64,000 nucleotides of DNA from Punica granatum (taxonomy: Eukaryota; Streptophyta; Magnoliopsida; Myrtales; Lythraceae), in NCBI RefSeq assembly GCF_007655135.1, contig NC_045132.1, positions 682,001 to 746,000 of the forward strand, read 5' to 3'. A program made the position numbers and the translations under genes. The notes under the pieces are model-generated. The model made no database searches, was not told the DNA's origin, and saw only the letters and a list, made by a program, of their open reading frames with translations. Every line of letters starts with the position of its first letter. Position 1 is the first letter of the stretch. This document shows, piece after piece, positions 44,810 through 56,531 of the stretch.

Positions 44810-47800
44810 CTGCGAAAGTTGGTTCGCATAGAAAAGCATCAGTTTACTTTAACAATCATCTCTATCACTCGAATAACCAAATAGGAAATCAGACAACAGT
44901 CCACAAAAAATGCTCTTCCATTGAACCAAAACACTTGCACACTTGCTAAACATAAACCCAAGAAACGCTCGCTTGATCCAATTCACAACTATCCCCAAAT
45001 AAGAACTGAGACGAATTCTGCTCAATAAGAAATGATAGAGAGGAAAATGTCAGCCCCAACCACATCGGATATAAGCCCTATCTAGCTCCTTGCCTAATCA
45101 AAGAAGAAGAATCTAACCCAATGGCAATATTCAAAGCAAATACCCAACTGAGAGTTCAAATTCGACAGAGAGAACTCTCAAACAGAGCACCCCAAGTCAA
45201 AAGTTCAAACTTTACTCGTTGCCCAGCAGAAATCTATACAGAACAAGCTCGGAGAGAAAGAGACAGGGGATGGATGAAGCCTTGCCTGCGGCAACATGAG
45301 GCAGAGAAGAAAATGGAGTCGGCGAGAATCGAAAACGAAAGCAAAAGAGAGTACCTTTCTTTCTGCTAATTCTCGCAGTCCGTCAGCTTCATCCTCAGGG
45401 GTAGAGACAGAGACTCATAAGATATCATGGTGGACTGGAAGCATGGAAAGGGTTTCTTACGACGGCTCTCAACGGCGAGGTGGGTTTTTCTTTTTTCATT
45501 TTTTTTATTGAAAAATATACGCGCACAATCTTTTATTTTTACGTCAATTTCATCGTAACCTTTTAAAATAATGAAATGCAGTGAGAATAACGACATGATA
45601 TTAAATTTTCAATAAATATTAAACAGAATGTCGAAGTAGGGTACGTGTGGGTGAATAATGAGTTCAGACTCTTGCCATATACAAAATAACCCAAATTCTA
45701 ACCCATTCCATGCCCTTTTACCCACCCCGACTTCCTTACTATCAATACTTGAATATTAGTCCCGCCTCTTCACATACATAATTGCTCTTTTTGAAAACAA
45801 TTACGCCATCAATAGAATAAAAAAATCACATATTAAACTTATTGCGGTTCATATAGTGAATAAGAGATGAAAAATTATTACAAAGAAAAGAGAAGTTTAT
45901 ACCTGTCAAATAAAATATAAACCTTAATTTATTTTCTTCTATGAGAATAAAAGAATGAGAAGTGTGAAGAGAGAGACTTGTAAGCTTATGGATGAAAAGG
46001 GATAGAAAGGGCAAAGCACTAAACTAAAGAGAAATTTGTGGCTGTAGTGAGACGAGAGATGTGTGAAAAGTTGAAATGAGATTCAAGTATTGATGGCGAG
46101 GGAGTCGAGTGGGTGAAAGGGTTGGAATATAAGTTATTTCCCATGTGGCAGAGTCCGAGTCCACTATTCATCATCGGGTGTGTCACATTAGCCTTCCATT
46201 TAATTTTCACGGAAAATTTGACGTCATCCCATAATTGACACTACCATTTAAATGATGTACTATATAGTGTAATTTTAAAAAGTTATGATAAAATTAATAC
46301 AAAAGCAAAATATTATGTTATGATTGACAATACATTCTAAAAGATATGATATATATTGTAATTTTAAAATATAATAAAATTGACATAATATTTTCCTTTT
46401 TTTTTTTCTTCTCTCTTCTTTTTTCCTCTTCGGTTTTCTGGCTAATGTTGACGTGAATTGGGAAATTCTACATATAATATATAGTCTATTTTTCCAATTG
46501 TGTATGCACTAACGGCAAACCTTTTTCTCCTTTTCAATTCGGTCGGATCACATTCACGAGGGTCCCGACTTTATTCGCTATCACTAATCTTCGCCGAAAT
46601 GTCAGCTTGGTTACAGCAAAAGGACGAGGGACATTATTAACTAAAACATATCTCCGTTTCAATATACAAAAGACTTTCAGTATATATATTCATTTTCTTC
46701 TTTTTTAATCTCAATAAACCTGATGCAGGATGAAATTATATATGTAAAAAAATGAATAAGAAAAACCTGCATATGTTTAAATGATTATAATATCTTAAAA
46801 CAATAGATCTCGAATATTCATGAATCTATGATGAATAAAATCTTCAGTTTAGAATAACTATCATTATTATTTTCAACTTATCTTATTATATAAATTCAAA
46901 TATTTGAAAAAATAAATATAAAAATGATTAAAACATAATATGGTGATACTTTTTAGTACAAACGACCAGTACTTCGTTATGAGTCAATTTTTTTTTTAAG
47001 TTATAGAAATTTTACAAATTAGATGACACCTTTATTTAATTATTTTTAACGAATTATAAACATCTCTATATATCTAGAAAATACAAAAGAATAAAATTAT
47101 ATCTATAATTCTGTATTATCTTTAAATGTGTTCTTTTTACATAAACTCAATTCAAATTTATGAAATTTTTATGATATATTAATGCCATGATCATTATTTA
47201 GTCATTCTTTTATTGAATATTTTATTGACACTAAACTTGAATTTGAGACCTTTCCATTTAATAAAATTTATTATAATTTATCATGCCAATTCAATTAACT
47301 TTACTCTATATATATTTATGTAAGAGATTTATTGAGGGATAAATCTTTTGGCACATGTTCGATTTAAAATTTTAAATTAATAGATGATGGAACTCATTCC
47401 TCTTATGTGCCAATGTTTGTTCTTAATTTTTAAAATGCGAGTTTTAGCTTATAATTCAATCATATATATATATATATATATATATTCATATTATCATATA
47501 TTATATTTTTATTTTATTTCACGGAGTGTGTCTTTAATGCGTTAAATGGGTTGACTCTTTAGTATAAAACCTATGGTTTTGTTCTTTAAAGAAAGGAATG
47601 AGTAAGATTTGAAATTTGGCAAACAATATTAAGTAAAAAAGAACATGATGTACTTTAAGAAAATCAAAATGCTTGTATTTTATAAATTTATGAAAAATAA
47701 TGTAAACAACGAAATTAATTTTCATCTTTGGTTCTTCACATATGGATCAAAGAAGAAATGTATTACTTGTAATTTGAAAAAGTACGTGTATAATTAGTTT

Positions 47801-48840
47801 ACTTCCTTAAGAAAGATACAATATAAAGAAAAGTTTGTATCCATTAATGAAAATTTCTAAAAAAGAGAGTATAAAGTATACGTATAACTTTTTCAGGAAG
47901 ATAAAATAGAGAAGGAGAATAATGTAAAATGCATGGCACCGTCATCTTATTGAAAAAAATATAAAATGCATGATGTCTAATCCTATAGTAGTGATCAAGA
48001 AAAGGGAGAAAAACTTGCATGTCACATGAGTGAAAAACATGAGTTATATTAACTTTTAAATGCTAAAGGTTTACTTACATAAGTGACATTATTTCTAAAT
48101 ATAGTAATCGTTAAAAGAAAAAAATTTGCACGTAATAGGGACAAATCTAGATAAAAAGGGAAAAAAAAATTATGTTGGGAAGAACTTGTCTAAGTATGAT
48201 AGGTCAATCAAGTTACACCACTACATTGTCCGAGTGGCTTAGAAACACTGGACAAAAGAAGGAGGTTAAAAAAAAGGGGACACTTGTGATGATAAGGTTC
48301 CCCATTAACAACCTTTTTTTAAAAAACTCAAAAATCAATGAGTGTTCATTGATAACAAAAACGAGTACAAGGGAAAAATGTTCAAGCTTCCCCATTCTCA
48401 AACTAAAATTTTGAAAAAGAAAATATTGCATATATCCTAGTTTGTATATCTAGTTCTTTTAATATGAAATTTCTTGTAATTTTTTCTAAATAAAAGTTAC
48501 TAAAGAAAATATTTTTTGGAAATAAGAGATACCTTATTCGGGACTAATTTGAAAACACCGAAGAAATGGAGAAACATAAAAACAAAATGGAAATTTAAAA
48601 ATATTTTTTTAAAAAAATGAAAATGATTGGTCCAACTATAATGATCAAATGAAGAACAATCTTTCAAGATCAGCTACTTTCTTCATTTAATAATAATAAT
48701 AATTTTGCTTAAATCTCTTTTCTTTTTTCACCCTTGTTTACACTTGCAACATAACAACCAATGGACAAATTATTGCATTCATTAAATTAAATTAAAACAA
48801 ATCAAAAGGTTCCAAATTGGGGTCTTAAATAAGAGTGAAT
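44810..48840. other. Intron/5' UTR and AT-rich intergenic DNA
   Basis: 44810-45354 is probably a 5' UTR intron of the SWIM gene, with a 5' UTR exon to about 45480. Beyond that I see only AT-rich DNA, a doubled unit of about 88 bases (TTGACAxTACxTT...) near 46240-46380, a (TA)n at 47463-47486 and no gene. Confidence 0.5.
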
Positions 48841-50070
48841 AGGCAATTTGGTCCCTAAGATTCAGATGTTACATCAATCCAGTCCGTGACTTTTTTTTAC
48901 ATCAATTGAGTTTCTTAGTTTTGAAAGTTACATCAATTTAGTCTTTAATACATCAATTTGGTCCAGTTTTTATGGTTACATCAATTTGATTCTCGAGATT
49001 AAGGGTTACATCAAGGGGGTCCCTGAGCACATCAGTTAAATCCCTGGAAACAATGGCAATTTTCATGGGTGATGGCGTTAGGCGGCCTTTAACTGTCGCA
49101 AGGACCAAATTAATGTAACATAAACCAAAACTGATGTAGCAGGGGTACTTTTCAATTAGGGTTACATCAATTTGATCCTTAGTGTCTTATATTTGTCTTA
49201 TCTTTCTTCTTTTCCGCTCAATTCAGTTCACAGACACCTTCATCTTCCCCTTTCTTCTTTGAAACACGACCCATGTTCCAGTGTTCCTCTCCATCTACAT
49301 TGCGCGAATTGATCAAGAAGAGAAGTGTAGGAGCATTATGGATGATGATCAGGCCGACCCTAAGTTCGTCTACATACTTAGGTATTGCTTTCTATCTCCC
49401 TGAAATCCCACATTGATAGACTCATGAAAAGGTTGATTTTTTTTTGGGATTTCATCATGTACCATATCTCTATCTCTGTTGTGGTCATATTTTAGTTTTG
49501 ATGATGACATTTTCAAAAAACTGAGTTCTTTAGGGTTTACAGAACTAGTATATTAATGCTTGCAGTGTGCATTTGTGGAAGACAGTTGCTGTCCATCTTC
49601 ATCATGGTGGACAATTTGTTAGAAGCCCTAGAATGAGTTATGATGGTGATGATGTATTTACTTTTAAGAACATAGATGTTGATACCCTCACAGCGTTAAA
49701 TCTGCGTTGTATTTACCAATAAAAGAAAGCCAAAATTAGGCAGAAGGACTAATATGATGTAACGTTGGATTCGTTTGAAGTGGCATTTTTGTAGAAATAC
49801 TATTGGACGAAAATAACATGAATGACCAAATTGATGTAGAAGATGACCAGATTGATGTAGCAAAATGACCATATTGATATAATATTGTAACTTGAAGGAC
49901 CTTCATAATGTGATAAGGACCAAATTGATGTAACCGTGAAAACTTGGAGACCAAATTGATGTATCAAGAACTAAATTGAAGTAACTTTCAAAACTGAGGG
50001 ACCCAATTTATATAACAAATAGTCATGGACTGGATTGCCGTAACACTCGAATCTCAAGATCAAATTGCCT
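48841..50070 (+). mobile_element. Small MULE with long inverted ends and PB1-like mini-gene
   Basis: Ends AGGCAATTTGGTC... (48841) and the reverse of ...GATCAAATTGCCT (50070) form inverted repeats of at least 250 bp. Each arm consists of many variants of TACATCAATTTGGTCC. The interior (about 49200-49800) is not repetitive and holds a short spliced open frame. TTAAATAA-like sequences flank both sides but no clean 9-bp duplication is seen. Confidence 0.68.
49338..49722 (+). CDS. PB1-like domain fragment inside the MULE
   Basis: ATG 49338 opens 14 codons (MDDDQADPKFVYIL), donor AG|GT at 49381. After an acceptor at 49565 an in-phase exon 49566-49722 continues to TAA, about 67 residues in all. 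The second exon contains HLHHGGQFVRSPRM and FKNIDVDTLTAL, which resemble the PB1-like N-terminal domain of plant MULE proteins (HHGG-F pattern, then D-VD). The transposase part is missing, so this is a truncated or captured remnant. Expression unknown. Confidence 0.5.
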
Positions 50071-50547
50071 TTAAATAATAGGAGAGATTAGGGTCTTCTT
50101 ACAAGTGTACTTCCTTTAGTGGGTACAAGGAAAAGAAGAATGGAAAGTCTTTTCCCTACCAAAAATAGTAAAACCCCATGCAAGTATATGTATATCCGAT
50201 GAAATAAGGTAACCATAATATCATATCAAGAAAATCGACTACGAAAATCCAGGTAAGTCTTTACTAAAGAAAAGAAATGTGGGTACATCGGCATTGCTGC
50301 AATATTAAGCACTGAAGATGCAAACTACAGTCATGTCTCTAACACCGAACAAAGAGTTGCCTGACTAGCTCATACAACCAGGAGTTCCACTGAGACAATT
50401 GAAGCCGAAGTAAATTTGAGAAAACTTTGTCTAAGGCGTAGCTGTTTCAGAATATACATGAATTCATGTATTTGCTCAAACTATCATATGGCCCATCAAC
50501 ATGTCCTACGCTAAGTAAAAATAATCTCAAGCATTGATTCATCCCTC

Positions 50548-52197
50548 CTAATCCCAACCCGTTAAGCCCCATTTATCGGCGAGATTATACATCACGAGTT
50601 TATCCCAAGCAGTGCCAAATAAACTCTCTCCCCCAATTGCGAAAGTCAGAACCCACGAACATAGAAGGATCGTAAATGCAGTGAACCCGATAGCTGATCC
50701 CAGGACATCTACAGAAGAAAACAAGCAGTAAGCAGATTGATCCAATATGTATCAATAACTTCAATATAGACACCATAAAGATTTCAACTAACATATGCGC
50801 AATGCAAACTTCTGATGGTCCGTTTCCGGCTGTGAATGTAATGTAATAACGTACAAATTGCACTACTTTTCAATTGGATTACCAAGCTGGTTGTTAGTTC
50901 TGACAGCATATTAGGAGAAAAAGGAATGGATCACATGTATGGTGTATAAGCGTATAAAACTTTGCAATAGCAAGTTCTGTAGCTACAGGTGCAATCATCA
51001 ATAAAATTTAGTTCAAGCACCATAGCATTTTCAACTCAACTCATCAAACACAAAAGACAGCATGCAACTGCCCCCTTAAGCATGGTATAGATGGCTGCAT
51101 AACTGACTTCATTCATGAGAAACAGTGCTTGCCATCAACAACTGGAAGGACTGCATCTTTAGCAGGTAGAACTAAATTGGAGAGACGCAGGTCCACAATC
51201 AATTAAATTCCATAATAGAATGAAATGGCCATCTTTCAGTGAACACATATAGTCCGCACAAAGCCAGATCAGAATGGCCAGAATCTTAACTCAAAGTTAT
51301 AAAACATGCTGGCATCAATTTGCCTTATTGATACATCACCCATTCCCGGTTTTCCTAAACAATGTCAACCTCGCCACTAATTAACCAGTTTCAGGGCCCC
51401 AAAGATTTCAAGTGACTTCTAATAAAAATCCCATTGCCTAATGCCTAAGATGCTACACATCATCTCGGATGTGTCACGACCTTGCTTAAAGACTTACGGT
51501 TGTAATATCTCGAATGCCAACATAAATGATCAGGACGAGCATTCTGAATTGGAGCTGTGGAAATCAGCAGCTCCCAACTAATAACTTCGTGAATTCCCGA
51601 GCTCATGCTTCCACTGTCTCAGCAGCTAAAGTAAACCTAAAGCTTATAGTTTTGAGTGATTTAACATGAAATTTTCCCGACCCAACACTTTGCTTCTCGA
51701 GAGGAATAAAAGATGACGAACATCTCATCTTTTGACATGACAGAAATTTGGAGAACCACAAGCAAAATTGCGGAATTCCACCGCAATTTCCAATTAAGCA
51801 GCTTATTTTTGCATGATTCAGCCAGCAATCACCCATCGGGGCAGAGAATTGAGCATAAATGAACGAAATTTTTTCTACAGATGCAGCTGAAGCACTGCGA
51901 ATCAGCTCAAGCAAGACGAAATGCAAGGAACTCACAGCAGCGGATCTGAGGGAAGGAACGTTTGTGGCGGAGGACGGGCCAGAAGTAGAAGCAATTGACG
52001 GCCCAGAGCCAAGGCAAGAGGGCGAATCCGAACTTGTAGAACCTGCGGGCGTAGCTCACCGCGTCCTCCTCCGACAGCCCTAGCGGGCCGTCAACCGTGG
52101 GCCAGACCGGCCCCACCGCAGCTATGGAGGTCGGGTTGGGGTTCGGGTTCGGGTTCCGAATCGTAGTGTCAGCAGGTGGCGATCGGGAAGCTTCCAT
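50548..52197 (-). CDS. PEN2: Gamma-secretase subunit PEN-2
   Basis: Two exons: 51936-52197 and 50548-50708; 140 residues (ATG at 52197). PEN-2 is a small membrane subunit of the presenilin protease complex. Visible features: a Pro/Asn-rich N-terminus, WPTVDGPLGLSEEDAVSYAR, then FGFALLPWLWAVNCFYFWPV (first hydrophobic hairpin, about residues 55-80). Across the intron come IRCYVLGSAIGFTAFTILL and WVLTFAIGG (second span), ending in LADKWGLTGWD. This matches plant PEN-2 (about 146 residues). The 1.2-kb intron (50709-51935) interrupts a Tyr codon. No defect seen. Confidence 0.92.
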
Positions 52198-52495
52198 CAC
52201 CGGCGATCGCTCTCCTACGGCTCCTTTTGGGTGAACGGAGGAGTCTTTGAAACTTCGACGGGCACTTCGCGAGGATTAACCGCAAAACTAGCCAAGTTAT
52301 CAGCTATTAACAAATGACCCCCCATAAGTTATTTTATTTATGGATTCCTCCCTAAACTATTCGAATTTGATGGACTGGTCACTGCTTACTATCCAACAAG
52401 CACTCATCCAAATTGGACTAACTTATCCTCTGTAGGATATGATATTGGTACAAGGTAGGAAATAGGCAGGACCAGGAATAACCAAGACATCGATA

Positions 52496-52578
52496 AAGTT
52501 GAAAGCCATAATGCTGATACCTAAAGCAGTAAACCAGATACCTATCGTAGGCCAAGTAGCTAGGAAGAAATGTAAAGA
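52496..52578 (-). pseudogene. Plastid psbA (D1) fragment
   Basis: The minus strand encodes [10 protein letters not shown], then [15 protein letters not shown], matching D1 around residues 270-298 with a few changes. Beyond both ends the similarity stops. It is a short nuclear insertion of plastid DNA, with no expression expected. Confidence 0.62.
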
Positions 52579-55500
52579 AAGAGATTGCAAGGGATATGTA
52601 ACAGAATATTTAAAACTTCGTACTCAACCTTTTATCACTTCTCTGAAAATAAGGAGTAAAAATTTAAGAGTTCTTATTTGTGGTTATAATGCCAAAATAT
52701 CAAGTCGGCTCAGTTGATTATTATAGGCATCTTGAATCTTCTATTTACCTACTTCTTTTTCTTTGATTTGCTATGTACACGACATGACATCTTGCTCGCA
52801 TTTATCATTCACTATTGGATACCCAAGAGATTGCCGAGCAATCGACGGTGTCTTAGTTTTGTATAGTGAAATCAACTGGTGTCGATGTCATAGAGCAGGA
52901 GCCAGCCAGAGGAACTCCGGATTCATGGGCTTCCATATCCGGCCATCTCTGGAGGCATGTACATGGTTCCTGATATGGGATTTTGTACCAAAAGGCCGCA
53001 AAACTACGCTTTTATCGTATTATAACTTCAAGAATAAATCGGAAGGAACAGACCCTCGCTCAGGTTGTTGGAAATCATTGTCGTCATTACACTGGATGAG
53101 ATGTTGGAGAGCCGTCCAAGCTGCAGCAACATGTTTTTCTTTGATGTGCTTTTTTCCTGCACAGAGTTAGAGCTAATTTAATTATCGAACGAGAGCAGTG
53201 CCACCAGCATAGTTTTGAATAAGTTGCGTCGGACAATCCTTTCACTGGAGTTTGGGAATTACGATTTTCTGGATAGGATTGATAAACAACTATGGTCTAC
53301 CATAAATAAAATATTGATGGACATGATACTGACCAAGATTTAGTTCTTAAAAAATGATCGAACTCTGGCATGACCCGGACCAAGTAAGTCTCTTCACAGT
53401 GAACGGCTCGACCAAGAAAACCCCCGAGTTGCATCCGATACTGTATGTGCATTGCAAAATCTGAGTCCCTCGAGGACTTATAGGTGGTGTGATATCGAAG
53501 GGACGAACGAAGAAAATTAACCTGAAAGGAACAACGAAAATGACAATGAACATGATCCATTTTTGAGTGAACAGAGAGTATTCCTCTCAAATATAGTTTC
53601 ATATGTAACGATTACGTCAAGACAATTACAAGATAGCTACCGCAGTTGAGTTAGATTTCTTAGTCAGGCAACTACTGCAAATTAGTTATAATGTAACTAG
53701 ACGGCTCGGTAACGTCGTGTCCACTACCGAGTGACAACAGAATTTTACTCCCGTTTCCAGCCAAAAAGAAAAGTCGCAAGTCCATATCGGAGTTGCTTTC
53801 AACCTCGCCGAATTCTATTCCCCGGTTTTGTTTTTAAAATCAATGTGATTAACCATAAAGAACATCAAAGGGGCAAGTAGACATGGGAGAGGGCCACCTC
53901 TAGTGAAAGGAACAAGAGGGGTGGTATCTGCTTGTTTTGTGTGGAGGGAAGCTGATGCCACCATAATGCTTCTAGGACACTCTGATAAGCCAATTTTAAC
54001 CAGAAATTCAATTCCCATAATTTTTTTTAAAATTTATGAAAATAATCAATGATTCAAAAGTACGAGCCAATCGAGTGCTATTTTGATATCAATGGACCAA
54101 CTAAAGGGCAATCATCAAATTTAAAACTGTCGGGGAGCAAATCCGCAGGTGACGCTATGTTACCTTAGCTAAGCCGAAATCTTGGAATATATTCGATCTC
54201 AAAGTGAATTGAATTTGCCAAGAGATTATCTCGTGTCAGGTAAGGTCATTTCCGAGTAAAAGCCGCAACGATATCGCGGGCGATTTATGTCCGTGAATTG
54301 GATTAGCTGCTTTATTGCCTATGGTGCGTGGTCCACCATAGACAATAATGCCATGGGTGCTGACTTCGCAAGCCACAAAGCCCACCTAACAACACCATCC
54401 ACTTTAACATTTTATGTGACATCACACAATAATCAAATTTATTCTCGGGTAAAATAAGGCTGCTAATCTCCTCTCTATCAAAGTTGGCTTTGCCAAGAAA
54501 TCCTCCTGTTTGTGCATTGAAAATTTTCTGGGCAGGCTTTTTACACAAAAGTCGACCGCCTTCTTTTGAAATCTCACGAGCTAAGGAGTGACAATACCCC
54601 GTTCTCTAATCCTCTTATGAGAAATAAAGCTTTAGGGATTCGACGATTCGTGGATAACAATCTAATGACCGAGCGGATGGCACGTCGCAGATTACAGTCT
54701 CCAGTCGAGGTGCACCCCCGCCTCTCTCACAATACAAGTAGGGCCACATGAATCAATCAACTCTTGTCAGTTAAGTTGTAACAGAAGTTTATTTCCAGAC
54801 ATATACATATATATATATATATATATAATAAAGAAAAAAAAAAAAAAAGAACAATAAAGTACATATATACATATTATAATATATAAACAGGAAAAAATGG
54901 TTGGTGGGTAGATTTCGTCTGAGGGTACAGTAGACAGGCCGAGACAGACACAGTAGCAAGCAACAACGGAGAGAAAGTGGGAAGCTCGTACCAGAACCAG
55001 ACCAGGAACAGGAACAGGAACAGGACCAGACATCATCATCTTTTCTCATCTCTGCCAATCTCTCTTCTCTTCGATCCCGTCAACATTCGGTCTTGTGGGG
55101 TTGGTTTGGATTTAGGCAGTAGCGAAGTGGTGTGGGGAGATGTGGTGGAAAATGGGCAGATGAAGAGGACCCACGCCCACCCCTCCCTCCCCGGAGGAAA
55201 AAAGAGGAACAAACGAGAAAATGGCTGAGGAGAGAGAAAAAGAAAAAAGAAAACAAAGGTGAAAACTTTCATGTACTTTCCACACTGTGCCCATTGACGC
55301 CCCCACCTGCAGTTCTGAACTGAACCCTTCAAAGGTTTTTCCCTTTTCGTTTCATCTCTCTGTGATCCTCTGCTATCTGCCCCTGCAGAGGTTTCCTTCC
55401 TTGCTTTGCTTTTGGTGGGCGTGAGGAACAGCAAGGTACAGTCCAGTGCCAAGAACACTGATTAGATTACATTAGCCCTCGATAAAGCTTCTATCTTTGC
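52579..55500. other. Intergenic DNA between PEN-2 and DA1
   Basis: No intact gene. Two related, diverged segments at about 53340-53560 and 54430-54540 (minus) keep a GGFLG[RK]A peptide. A short hairpin (ATTGCCTATGGTG / CACCATAGACAAT) lies at 54314-54346. (CAGGAA)n is at about 54992-55028 and (TA)n near 54803-54828. About 65 bases near 54094-54155 resemble 61867-61935. Confidence 0.5.
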
Positions 55501-55514
55501 CTTTTCGTCTGTGT

Positions 55515-55545
55515 GTGTGTGTGTATATATATACATATATATGTG
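55515..55545 (+). promoter_or_regulatory. TG/TA tract with TATA-like sequence, likely DA1 promoter
   Basis: (GT)n followed by ATATATATACATATATATG, about 280 bases before the 5' UTR donor at 55825. Position suits a TATA box for the DA1 transcript. Confidence 0.35.
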
Positions 55546-55824
55546 AGTGTGTGTAATTATTATATACACGATCTTGAACATTCTCCGGATTTGCGTAGGA
55601 TTCAAGTACTGATCACTTTCTGGTAGTTTCTCTCTCTCTCTCCTTTGCTTTTCTACTCTCTTACTCCAGCATTGGTTTGACTTTGCCGGGTTGAATCTGA
55701 AGCAAAAAGGGTCAGATTTTGTGGAGCTTCATCGCGTTGTTAAGTCAGAGAATCAATCAATCTGATACTGGGTTTCCGTTAGATTCTGTGTATTCCTTGT
55801 GTTGGATTCAGAGCCCTTTTTCAG

Positions 55825-56485
55825 GTGAATTCTTGGACCCTGTTTGCTGCAGATTCCTAGAATGTTCTATCCAGATTGATTTATACTGACTGTGTTGTCT
55901 GATCGAGCTCCAGTGATGATGTTGTGTCTAGTGCTTTCGATTTAGCGTAACGGATGTTCCCTGCTATGATGCTTTGATTGGAACTGGACATGGGGTTATT
56001 CTACCTAATTGCACACAAACACACACATATATATATTAAAAGCTTCTGGTTTAATCTCCTCGGCCGTTCATCTATTGATATATTGTCAACTGAACTAAGA
56101 CCTTTTTTTTTTTGGGTGATCAACTGAACTAAGACCTTTATTCCGCTTGTGTACTGTTCTTCAACTTCGATTCGTGAAGGTTTTCTTTTTTCGGCTTGTA
56201 ACAGTCTACTGTGATTGAATTTGGCGAGATTGTGAAATTCAGGATTGGAAGACTGATAATTAAACCCATTAATGATGCAAAGATTCTCTTTACATTTCCT
56301 GATTTTGATTTACTAGATTTCATGGTGGTGATTCCAAAATATGCAAGAACAAACCTTTAGCATGTTTCACTCTAATGATTATTAATAGCTTTCTCTTTTT
56401 GAGTTCGCGGATTGCCATCGAAGTCATTATGATGGACAATCATCTTTTCTTGTTTACCTCTTAAAATGGTCGATTTTTGCTGCAG
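55825..56485 (+). other. 5' UTR intron of DA1
   Basis: CAG|GTGAAT at 55824/55825 and TGCAG|G at 56485/56486 give a 661-base intron with a T-rich 3' end. Confidence 0.5.
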
Positions 56486-56489
56486 GAAA

Positions 56490-56507
56490 ATGTCTGCCAG
56501 CTCATAG
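56490..56507 (+). promoter_or_regulatory. Five-codon uORF (MSAS) before DA1
   Basis: ATGTCTGCCAGCTCATAG, in the 5' UTR exon after the intron; its stop is 24 bases before the DA1 ATG at 56532. Confidence 0.6.
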
Positions 56508-56531
56508 GGAGAACAAGAAGGAACTTATCAT

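Noticed and set aside
52763..53170. 135-codon plus-strand frame
   Set aside because: No recognisable domain, no promoter or splice context; left as unexplained intergenic sequence.
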